A DNA stretch of 64,000 bases, taken from Clavaria fumosa (Eukaryota; Basidiomycota; Agaricomycetes; Agaricales; Clavariaceae). The stretch spans positions 1,240,001-1,304,000 of the forward strand of contig OX637802.1 in NCBI GenBank assembly GCA_951802425.1, given 5' to 3'. The translations under genes and the position numbers were made by a program. The notes beneath the pieces were generated by a model. That model was not told where the DNA came from. It made no database searches and saw nothing but the letters and a program-made list of their open reading frames with translations. Below are positions 9,725-20,020 of the stretch, piece after piece (position 1 is the first letter of the stretch; every line of letters starts with the position of its first letter).

Positions 9725-10452
9725 ATAGTTCTTCTCAGCCACAGTGAGGGCCTTGGAGATATAATCCACAACTCTCCAGGTCCCATCCATCTGCTGCTGC
9801 GAAAGCACTCCACTGGTTGCCAAGTTACTTGTGTCTGTCTCTACCTTCCATCTCCCTTTGTCCTGTGGCAGAGCCAACACAGGGGCTGAGACAAGCGCTA
9901 GATGAAGGTCTTGGAAGGCTGCTTCCTCTTCCTCCTCCCATTTCCATGGAACTTTTCCAGTAAGCTGGAATAGTGGCTTAGCTCAGGCTGAGAGGTTTGG
10001 AATGTGGCGACAGAGGTAGTTCAACATCCCATTAAACTTCTGCACATCCTTCACATTCTTGGGTCATGGCCAGTTCTGCACTGCTTCACCCTTCACTGGA
10101 TCATGTTCCAAACAGTTGTGAGAGATCTTCATCCCAAGGAAGATGATCTCATTTTTCTCAAACTTGCATTTACTGAGTCTGAGGCACAACCCATTCTCTC
10201 CAAACTTCTCCAAAACCTGATTCATCCTGTACCAGTGAGTGGCCAAGTCCTCCACAAATACTATCACATCATCAACATAGGCCCAGACATGTCCTCCTGC
10301 AATCTCCTCCCTTAGCACGTGATTCATGAAGTGCTGGAAGGTCACAGGTGCATTCTGCAGCCCAAACCACATGACTGCTGGTTCAAAGAGTCCACGGGGT
10401 GTTAGGAAGGGCCAGTGTTGGGAAAACAGGTGTCCAGAATACTGGTGGAGGC
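9725..10452 (-). pseudogene. Gypsy-B-like RT/RNase H fragment with internal deletion
   Basis: Minus strand: [18 protein letters not shown], the RT active site YVDDVIVF near 10280, FLGMKISHN, then the RNase H start (WKVETDTSNLATSGVLSQQQ) to EKNYE at 9725. Upstream of the RT block, near 10397, it jumps to the protease-RT linker (gttgggaaaac matching 16490-16505), so the RT fingers are deleted. The last 13 bp of this fragment reappear at 11869-11881, on the far side of the inserted LTR-C. This is a relative of Gypsy-B (16048-19397), not identical to it. Confidence 0.85.
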
Positions 10453-11868
10453 TGTTAGGGCCTGTCCCGCTTCGATAGTAGTGCCGGAGATCGACTTGTT
10501 GGTGACCTATGCTGGAAACTCGCTAAGACCAATCAACTGTAGAGCACAGTCGAGAATGCTCGGTCCCGGAAGGTCGCGAAGTCGGTAGACGAAGTGTAAA
10601 GGAGGAAATTGACGAGGAGGGGGGAAATGGGTGATGCTGAGAGGGTCGCGAAGTCGACCAATGAAGCATGAAAAAAGAAATAGACGAGGTGGGAGAAAGT
10701 GACAATGCTGAGAAGGTCGCGAGGTCGACCGACGAAGCGTAGAGAAGGAAAAAGACGAGGTGAAAGGAATAGACAATGTTGGAAGGGTTGCGGTGGTCGT
10801 GACGGTGTTGAGGAATGTGTCGGTGAAGGCGATGACTTTGCCAACCGACGGGTGAACCTGTAGGGTTCTAAGATCAATACCAAGACGAATAATAGAGAAT
10901 ACTTAGATCGCGCGAATTGTAGGAGCGCAGAGGGTGAATTAGGACAGAGTAGAGTGTGTCTTGGCGATCTTGTGGTCACCAAGAGAGACAAGACCTATCA
11001 ATCGTGATGGTTCCAAGCTCAAAGGGCGTACTAGCCTCAAGCTTAAACCAATGTGCGTCAATATCAAGTCTGGAGTACCATAAGTACATGCGAGACCTTA
11101 TATACGTACATAGAGAGAGTATAACGAAAAAGGGAAGGTACAGAGGTTGCCAGGCGACAAGACTATAGTAGTACGGGGTATGTTTAGTCGTAAAGTGACT
11201 GGGCGCATATTCTACTAAGGTCGCGAGGGGTTAGGTATGCATAGGTAAGGTCGCGAAGATGACCTGTCACGGGTCGCGACCTAGTTAAATAAGTATATAC
11301 GTCGCTATAACTACGGAGGGATTCTCGGATCATAAGTAACGTAATTATAGATGACTGAGAGGAAGAAGGGACGCATATTTGAAGTGTACATACAGCTGAC
11401 CATTGGTGGCGCGTTTGAGTGTTAAGGTTGCGAGATCATAAGAGCGATCACGTGGGTGACGCTAGTGACGCAGGTGACCTATGGGCGGGTAGTCACGTGG
11501 GTAATGCTGGTAACGCAAGTAACGGTCATAATGCTGGTAACGTATTGGCGCTGGTAGTGGTAGCGCTGGGGGTGCTGCTCGGCAAGTCATGTGTTGGTGG
11601 AAGTAGACACGTATCAGTGTGTCGCGCGTAGGATTGGTGGGTCCGGGCGAAGTATGCGCATAGGGTGAAGTAGTAGGAAGCGTCGTGAATACAGCATGGT
11701 GGTCGCGAGTGTCGTGTGAGCGCGGGGGAAGTTGGAGAGGTTTCCGGAAGGAGATAGCGGGTTTCGGAAGTGGGTAGAGGGGTATGCGAGGTGGTAGAGG
11801 GTCGTCGGGAGGGCCGTAGATGTTGGTGGAGTCGGCTTGGGTAAAGGAAAAATGAATGGGTCCTGACA
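10453..11868 (-). repeat. Solo LTR-C (1.4 kb)
   Basis: 1,416 bp, TGTCAGGACCC...GGCCCTAACA on the minus strand. It is flanked by a perfect TSD gaggc (10448-10452, 11869-11873), which makes it a solo LTR inserted in the Gypsy-B-like fragment. It resembles 11882-13182 throughout. Where they differ, this copy usually has CG and the other TG or CA (for example the TCGCGA words near 11220 and 11255). GGTCGCGA words recur along its length. Confidence 0.88.
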
Positions 11869-11881
11869 GAGGCCAGGGTAC

Positions 11882-13182
11882 TGTTAGGGCCTGTCCCATC
11901 TTGTGAATAGTATTGGAGTCAATTGGTTGGTGACCGAGCCTGAGAACTCACTAAGACCAAACAACTTTTGAGTATAATCAACAATACTTGGTCCCAGAAG
12001 GTCGTGAAGTTGATAGACGGGGTGTAAAAGTGAAAAAGACGAATTGAAGAGAAAGGAGAGGTCGCTGAGAGGGTCACAAGATCAACCGACAAAGCACAAA
12101 GAAGGAAATTGACGAGATGAGAGAAACAGACAATGTAGGGATGGTCGCGAGAGGTTGCAATGACATTGATAAGTAAGTTGGTTGAAGGTGATGACCTTGC
12201 CAACTGACGAGAGAACCTGTAAGTTTCTGGGATCAATACCAAGACGAATTTGAAGAGAATACTTAGTTGTGCAAGTTGCACAAGCACAGAGGACAAGTTA
12301 GAATAGAGGAGAATGTGTCTTGGCGATCTTGAGGTCACCAAGAGAGACAAGACCTATCAATCGTGATGGTTCCAAGCTCAAAGGGCATCAAGGCCTCAAG
12401 CTTAAACCAATGTGCATTAATATCAAGTCTACAGTATCATATGTACATGCAAGACTTATATATGTGTGTACAGAGAGTATGACAGAAAAGGAAAAGTACA
12501 GAGGTTGCCAAGCGACAGGACTATAGTAGTATGGGGTATGTTTAGTCATAAAATGACTAGGCACATGTTCTACTAAGGTCGCAAGGGGTTAGGAATGCAT
12601 AGGTAAGGTTGCGAAGATGACCTGTCATGGGTCGCAACCTAGTTAAATAAGTATATACATAACTATAACTATGGGGGGATTCTCAGATCATGAGCTACAT
12701 AGTTATAGATGGCTGAGGAGAAGAAAGGAACATGATTTGAAGTGTTTGTACAGCTGACCGTTGGTGGCGCATTTGAGTGTCAAGGTCATGAGGTCATAAG
12801 AGCAGTCACATGGGTGACGCTAGTGACACAGGTGACTTTGGGCGGGAAGTCATGTGAGTAACACCAGTAATGCGAGTAACGGCTGTAACGCTGGTAACGT
12901 ATTGGCGCTCTGGGGTGCTGCAATGTGCTGGCGGAAGAAGATGCGCAGCGGCATGTCACGCGTGGAATTGGTGGGTCCGGGTGGAGTATGCGCATGGAGT
13001 GAGGTAGTAGGAGGCGTCGCGAGTGTCATGTGAGTGTGGGGGAGGTTGGAGAGGCTTCTGGAAGGGGATAGTGGGTTTCGGAAGTGCATAGAGGGACCTG
13101 CGAGGTTGTAGAGGGTCGTCAGGAAGCTTGTAGGTGTTGGTGGAGTCGGCTTGGGCAAGGGAAAAACGAATGGGTCCTGACA
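11882..13182 (-). repeat. LTR-C, 3' LTR of a minus-strand element, with adjacent polypurine tract
   Basis: 1,301 bp with the same ends as 10453-11868. To its right, on the minus strand, lies AAGGGGGGGTAA (13183-13194), a polypurine tract, so this is the 3' LTR of an element extending rightwards. A matching 5' LTR is not found in the window. Its decay is largely CpG to TpG/CpA relative to the solo copy. Confidence 0.75.
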
Positions 13183-15521
13183 TTACCCCCCCTTCAAGCC
13201 TCGAGCCCTGCGAGAGTGGAAGTCACATGACAATTAGTCAGCACAATGTTTGTTGATCAGGTCACGACACCTGTAATTTTTCTCTAAGTCTAACCACCAT
13301 GGTCTCTTCCTTCGTCAAAGAACATGAACCCAAAACCAACAAGGACAAAAACGAGGTCGCACACAAAATGTGCATCTACGATGAATCGGAACCCGGCCTC
13401 AACCTTGGGATCCTAGAAGACATGCTGGCCTGTCAAAAGGCCGAACAGGCACGTGTTATGAATCCAGTACTGTCTATAAATAGAATTGAGCAGCCAGGAG
13501 TCAGACTGACTCAAACCCCTCCCCAATCTATTCATAGTCTAACCTACAGGACTAGTAGGTTACTCAGTTCCACACCTTCCTGCCAAATGCACTATAACTA
13601 GTCAATTCAGCAAGGTACTGCCTTGGGCTGATATTATCATTTCAGTAACCTAAGTGTTGATAACCTATGGCCTTAGCTACTGACCCCCATGAGTCCACCC
13701 CAACCTAGTGGTAGTCCACAGGTTGGTACCATGGCTCAATAGCTGACCAGTCCATAGATATCACCCACTTAAGCCAAGTTAGTGTAAATAGGTCATAAAA
13801 AGAATAGTGAATAGCTAATTAACCAGGCAAAGGAGAAACACGTCAAAGAGTCTCAGAGACTCCCCTGATCGTCTAGACCATTTCACCTCTGCAAACCTTT
13901 GCTTAACTCTCAGTGGTTCTCTAGATATTCCCTTACTTACTCTCATGAATACAGTAGCACTATGTACAGTATAACACCTTGCACACCAAACTAAAATATT
14001 CATAAGTCACTCAATACTTACTGCGCCGAGGGGAGCCGGCACAGGGCGGCAGTCCCGAAGCATGACTATCTCTGAATATTAAAATCATCTGACCAGACAG
14101 GGTCCTTAGTCAGTAATTACTGTATTTAGTTTAACTAGATTAAATCCTTAGTTTAACTAAATATGTCCTTAGCTCCTTACTGGGCTAGACTTGGGCTTAG
14201 TCCCTTTTAGGGATGGTTCAACCAATATGTGGGTACTTAATAGTGCCTGGAACGCGAAGTTCCGGCGGCTATTTATACTCAATTTCGTCTATCTACTACA
14301 TTTGGAAGTATACAGCATAGCTCCTTAAATAGTATACCAAAACTACCGTTTAAGTATTCTAAAATAAGGAGAATTCAGTGGGATTACATATTAGGTTAGA
14401 TCATAATTTTATCTCATTTCCCTATTGAGATATTTCATTTCGAAGTTTCAGATTATTCTAAAAATAATCATAATGACTCATCATGAGTCATTTCTCTGTT
14501 TGTGATCGTCGGGGATTGTAGGGGAGGACCCCACAGCCGTCCCCGATTGCTCCTGCGATGCCCCGCAGTGTTTCCCGTCTCGATCGCATCATCCCTTCAT
14601 CTTTATTCCCTTTGCTTCCTCTTATCTCCCCCAGACTAATCCTAATTAAGTGTATTAGCCCTATTTAGTATATGTTTCAACCCTATTCCATGCCAAATAT
14701 ATACTAGTACCACCCTAGTACAATGGGAGATGAGGGAAGGGCCGAGGGACTGCGCACAAAGGTCGCGAGCATGCAGCCTGCTCACAAGGAGGAGTACTCC
14801 ATATTTGGCAATGCGGCAGTGTCGGCCATCAGCGCCGATCACTGCCCCTGCCTTCGTGGGAATCCAGCCGACCCTGTTCTCGATCGCCCGATCGAGATCC
14901 AATCACGATCGGGCTGCCCCACAACACCAAAGTGCTGCCAGCCCATGCTGGCGAGTTCGTGACCTTGTAGCGAACTCGCAAATGCTTCGCTCCTCTCGTA
15001 AATCTACAGGTATGATCCTACATACCCTCCCTACACCTCTGTCTCTTCAGATCCCTCCATTTTCCTGCCATCCTGTCGCTATTTATCCTTTACTTAGAAG
15101 AGGCAACTAGAATAGTATTATCTAATTTAAAGAATGAATAACCGTTGTTTCCTTTCGTAAATTTGGAATTGAGGGTTATCAAAGAATGGAAATTCAACGG
15201 TATTAACCGCGTCTTTGTGCGGTTCTTGGTTCTTGCTCTAGAGCCTGATCTCCCTTTGAGGATAAATTTCCTGTACTTTTACTTTAGACAGCAAACCAAA
15301 AACAAATGGTTTTCATGGATATTGGTACAGAAGGCACATGTAGAGTAGAGCAGTAAGTCTGTAGACTAATGAGACGCATACCAGCATAATTTCAAACATA
15401 GGACAGCACTACATATGGTAAGGTACAACAGGCATGCATTACCCTAACAGCGCGATGTGCACATGTACGAGGTGAAGCCACAGGTTCCAGCAAGACTGGA
15501 GGTGACATCGCAGGCTCTAGC
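13183..15521. other. Stretch without a recognisable gene
   Basis: After the LTR-C polypurine tract I find no protein family here. A 100-codon frame at 13299-13601 (MVSSFVKEHEPKT...) has no motif I recognise and contains a TATAAATA box at 13477, so it may overlap another LTR or promoter. A G+C-richer island covers 14500-15010. It includes a hairpin with 9-bp arms GCCCGATCG / CGATCGGGC at 14886-14914 and short unsupported frames (14723-14962, 14730-15110). A 67-codon frame at 15145-15348 is also unrecognised. Some of this may be the decayed 3' part of the LTR-C element. Confidence 0.4.
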
Positions 15522-16047
15522 GTGACGATGGGTAATGTCGCGGGTCCCAGCGAGGTGGGGGACAACACCATGGGTGTAGCAGATCCATTGCCCACAGAGT
15601 TCTTAAAAGCCTGGAAGAAAATCGGGTCAGCTAGGGAAATTAAGGAGTGGAATGAGATGGAGCAGGAGGTGCATAATAAAATTCCTTGCTCCAATTCGTT
15701 TTCTCTGATCGTTGGGGTTACAGGATTGCGGAAACTGCACCGCAAAGGGCCGGCAGTGCGGGCGCGGCACTGCTGGTAAGTGTTGTCCTTGCACAGAGGA
15801 GCACGGAAAGTGCTCCTGGGTTCAAGACTTCCATCGGTGGCGTGTCAAGGGCGAACTCGGGTGGAATGATGCACATATCAACAAGGCGCTGAGACAGGTG
15901 GAGGGGTCGGAAACGGTAGGGGTGGCAACACCAAAGGTCGTGAGTCGAGTGGGGATGGAGCATGCTGGGGCTGAGGTGAAGGAGGAAGTGAGACTGGCAG
16001 AGCGCCTAACCAGAGTGCAGCCAGAAGTGTGGAAACATGTGCCATGA
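15522..16047 (+). pseudogene. Cys-rich zinc-binding-type protein fragment
   Basis: Seen: two overlapping frames. The first (15522-15779) has LKAWKKIGSAREIKEWNEME. The second (15712-16047) has a cysteine cluster GNCTAKGRQCGRG / GKCCPCTEEHGKCSW followed by a helical, charged tail. The frame switch falls around 15710, so either a frameshift or an unseen intron separates them. It ends in TGA at 16045 just before the Gypsy-B protease. Known: CxxCxxKGxxC clusters of this type occur in many basidiomycete hypothetical proteins near retroelements. I cannot name it. It might be the gag-like part of Gypsy-B, because no other gag is seen upstream of the protease. Confidence 0.45.
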
Positions 16048-19000
16048 AAGCTAGCCATCCAGGTGCACTTGGAGGCTTTCAGCACTGGCAAAGGGACCAC
16101 AATGAAGGCCCTTGTTGACTCAGGGTGCACCAACTGCTTCATGGATTTGGAGTGGGCAAAAGGAGTGGGACTGGAGCCATCTCTCCTGCTGAACCCAATC
16201 ACCATGTATAATGTGGATGGGACGCAGAACAGGAATGGAAAGGTCTGGTATGGGATAGAGGTGCTGGTGAGAGTTGGTGACCACCAGGAGCAGATCCACT
16301 TTCTGCTGGGAAAGACCCAGTCCCACAAGGTCATCCTTGGGCATGACTGGCTCAAGCAGCATAACCTGGATATCGACTGGCAGAAGGCAGAGCTGAGCCT
16401 TACCCACTGCCCCCCACAGTGTTCCCCATCCCCTCGAGCCTCTGCACCCCTGAAAACGAGTACCCTCGCATCCATGGGTATTCTGGACACCCGTTTTCCC
16501 AACTCTGGCCCTACCCCCGATTGGCCCAGCCGCTACCCTTTGGTGTTTAGTGAAGCAAAGTGGGATGAACTTCCCCGCTCCCGACCAGACTTCAATATTA
16601 AGATCAAGTTCAAAAAGGACCCTGAGCACCTCTCCTCCAAGCTGTATTCTTTGACACGGCAGGAGATGGTGGAGATGAACCGTTGGGTGGATGAGCAGCT
16701 TGCTTCTGGACGAATCCGGCCCTCGAAATCCCCGTATGCCAGCCCCTTCTTCTTCAAACATGAGAAGGACAAACTGCGGCCAATCATCGACTACTCGAGG
16801 CTGAATGCACACCTGATCAAGGACAAGTACCCCCTCCCCTGCATCCGAGACACAGTGGATGTGCTTAAAGGAGCGTCGATCTACTCTAAGATTGATGCAA
16901 AGGGAGGTTTCCCATCTATGCAGGTCTGGCCCAAGCACCAGCACTGCTGCGCCTTCCTGACACCCCGTGGACTCTTCGAACCAGCTGTCATGTGGTTTGG
17001 ACTGCAGAATGCCCCTGCTACTTCCAACGCTTCATGAATCATGTGTTGAGGGAGGAGATTGCAGGAGGACATGTGAGGGCCTATGTGGATGATGTCATTG
17101 TGTTTGCAGAGGACTTGGCTACACACTGGTACTGGATGGATCGGGTCTTGAGGAAGTTTGGAGAGAATGGGTTGTGTCTCAAACTCAGTAAATGCGAGTT
17201 TGAGAAGAGTGAGATCATCTTCCTGGGGATGAAGATCTCCCACAACAGACTAGAGCATGATCCGGCCAAGGGTGCAGCAGTCCAAGATTGGCCACATCCT
17301 AAGAATGTGAAGGATGTCCAGAGGTTCAATGGGATGCTGAACTACCTCCGCCAGCACATCCCGAATCTTTCTGCCCGGGCAAAGCCACTCTTCTGGCTGA
17401 CTGGGAATGTTCTATGGAAATGGGAGGAGGAGGAGGAAGCAGCCTTCTGAGATCTCTGCCAGGCACTTGTATTGGCCCCGGTCTTGGCTCTGCCTCAGGA
17501 CAAAGGGAGATGGAAGGTAGAGACAGATGCAAGCAACCTGGCAACTGGTGGAGTGCTCTTGCAGAAGCAGACAGATGGAACCTGGAGAGTTGTTGACTAT
17601 ATCTCCAAGGCCCTCACTGCAGCTGAGAAGAACTACGATGTGTATGACAAGGAGTTCTTGGCTGTGATTTGGGCACTTCGCGAGTGGCGAGCATACCTCA
17701 TTGGAGCAGAGGAGATGATTGAGATCTGGATGGACCATGCAAACCTCCAGTACTTCCGGAAGCCCCAGAAGTTGAAGCCAAGGCAGGTTCGTTGGGTTGG
17801 AGAGCTCCAGTGCTTTGACTTTGAGATAAAGTATCGCACTGGCAAGTCGAATACAAAGGCAGATGCACTCTCCCGGAGACCGGACTATGGAGAGATGGTA
17901 GAGGAGGATGCACCAGTGCAGGTTTTCCCAGAAACGGAAGTCCGTGTGTCATTCACATCGGAAATGGAGACACTACTCCAGAAAAATAGCGCGGTACACA
18001 TACAGAAGCCGGAGGAGCTTGATGATGAGTGGACATGAGATCGTGCTGGACTCTGGCGAAAGGGGATAGTCACTTGGGTCCCCCTAGGAGCTTGTGAGGC
18101 CATTCTCGAGTTTGAGCATGACCTCCCTGCTGCTGGACTCCCTGGGCCCCAGAAGTTGAGAGCAGCACTAGTGAAGGGTTATTGGTGGCCGGACATGGTA
18201 AAAGATGCGGATTGGTATGCCCAGGGGTGTGAGACATGCCAGCGGATGAAGCCCGACCGTACCAAGCATGCTGCCCCACTGCACCCCCATCTGGTGCCCG
18301 ATGGTCCCTGGTCGGTGATCTCATGGGACATAGTCAGTCCCCTCCCCCTCTCCCATGGACATAATGCCATCCTTGTTATTGTCGACAAATTCATGAAACG
18401 GACACTGCTCGAAGCAATTGGGCTCGACCTCACAGGACTTGGAGCGGCACATCTCCTCCGGGATCGAGTGTTTCGTGACCATGGAGTCCCTCACAAGGTT
18501 GTGAGTGACCAGGGGTCCCAGTTCATGTCCCGCTTCATGAAGGAGTTCTACTCCATGATCTGGGTAAAGGCAAATCCAAGTACTGCCTTTCATCCACAGA
18601 CTGATGGACAGACGGAATGGGTGAACCAGGAGATGGAGATCTATCTCCAGGCTTACGTGGACCATCTCCAGGATGACTGGGCTGAATGGTTGTCCACTGC
18701 AGAGTTTGCTCTTAATAATCGTGAGCACTCAGCAACAGGACAGACACCTTTCTTCCTTGATTATGGACAACACCCATGGAATGGGGGGCTCCAGCCACCT
18801 TCTGAGGTGAACCTGGTGGCAGACAAGTGGATGGCTAAGCTCACGGAGTCCCGAAGAGCAGCCAAGGAGGCAATGGAGAAAGCGGTGGCAGCAATGAAGA
18901 AGAGCTACGATAAGGGGAAATGCCCAAATCGGGAGTACTCTGAGGGAGATTTGGTCTGGCTGGATACTAGAAACTTGAAGATGGACCAGCCCTCTAAAAA

Positions 19001-19397
19001 GCTTGACAACAAGAGAGCAGGCCCCTTTGCAGTTGAGGAGAAGGTGGGACCTGCTGGGTATCGCCTCAAGCTCCCTCGGGCCTGGCGCATCCATCAGGTC
19101 TTCAATGAGTTGCTGTTGACACCATACCACCCCCCTTCCTTCCCTTCTCAGAACCTGCCTCCCCCTCCGCCCCCTACGATTGATGATGACCACCTGGAGT
19201 ATGATGTGGAGGCGATCCTTGATGTTAAGAAGGTGGGATGTGGGGTGAAGTACTTGGTGAAGTGGTTGGGATATCCAGTGGAGGAAAACACTTGGGAGCC
19301 CTGTAGGAACCTCACTAATGTAATGTTGCTTCTCCGGGACTTCTTCCTCTCCCACCCTGACAAGGCCAAGCTAGCTGGTCGGGACACCCAGCCTTAA
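16048..19397 (+). pseudogene. Gypsy-B pol: protease, RT, RNase H, integrase, chromodomain (broken)
   Basis: Seen in order: protease [11 protein letters not shown] (16110-16145); RT with PIIDYSRLN and FGLQNAP; active site YVDDVIVF near 17083; RNase [17 protein letters not shown] near 17510; integrase with C-x2-C (CETCQRMK) and the DDE residues in SWDIVSP, VVSDQGSQF and QTEWVNQEME; chromodomain YLVKWLGYPVEENTWEP near 19250. Lesions: a one-base deletion near 17021; TGA at 17448 (AAF*DLC, consistent with CGA to TGA); TGA at 18036 between RNase H and integrase; and the second zinc-finger His of the integrase replaced by Leu (AGLPG, against AGHPG in Gypsy-A). Role in a living copy: polyprotein processing, cDNA synthesis and integration, with the chromodomain guiding target choice. 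Confidence 0.93.
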
Positions 19398-19405
19398 GAG
19401 GGTGA

Positions 19406-19670
19406 TGTTAGGATCGCTTATGTAAGCCATCCCAAAGTGCAGTTGTGGAGAAACTGGGGAGGGTTGTTGGAAGGTCACATGACCTGTGGCTGTGGTCAGA
19501 TTACATAATTGTAAGATCACATGACCTGGGCCTGGGCACATCACGTGATCCAAGGGTCCGAGCGTGGGAAAGTCAGCAAGTCCCAAGGCTCTTGCTATAT
19601 ATACTGTGTCCTTTCCATTTTTGTACTCTTTTCCCCTTATCTTAGTATTGTCATCATGACCTTACACTTA
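19406..19670 (+). repeat. LTR-B, 3' LTR, first part
   Basis: Starts TGTTAGGATCGC just after a purine-rich AAGAGGGTGA and holds a TATATATA box near 19594. It breaks at the TA target of the Tc1 insertion. The remaining 24 bp are at 27954-27977. Confidence 0.9.
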
Positions 19671-19890
19671 CAGTGACCCAAAAAACTGTTGCAATGTTTT
19701 GGCACTTTGAGCTAAATAAGGTGTAGCACATGCAATAAATTTGCTAAAATCATAGAAATATTAGACATGGTAGCCCTCCCTCTTGGCTATCTAATGGTAT
19801 CTTTGTCATATCTTTAGCTTCCTTAATTAGTAAGATATCACATGATCCTTTTTGGAGACTCATTGCAACAGTTTTTTGGCTGACTGTTAT
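19671..19890 (+). repeat. Tc1 left terminal inverted repeat
   Basis: 220 bp, matching the reverse complement of 27732-27951 with only a few differences, in the 19800-19860 part. Its inner end (CAGTTTTTTGGCTGACTG) is an inverted near-copy of its outer end, so each TIR is itself bounded by inverted repeats. Confidence 0.93.
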
Positions 19891-20020
19891 GAGGGTATAA
19901 ATCACATGATTATGTGGCTATGCTGCATTAATTGGAACCAATCAACAAAATCACATGATCACCCACCCTCCTGCATATATACCAGGCCTCTCTGGGCATG
20001 AAATACCCCCAACATCCAAG

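Noticed and set aside
13299..13601. 100-codon frame as a gene
   Set aside because: No known motif or second copy, and a TATA box lies inside it; kept only as a remark in the uncharacterised stretch.
16120..16944. 274-codon minus-strand frame opposite Gypsy-B pol
   Set aside because: Antisense shadow of the protease/RT frame. Similar shadows exist opposite most pol genes here.
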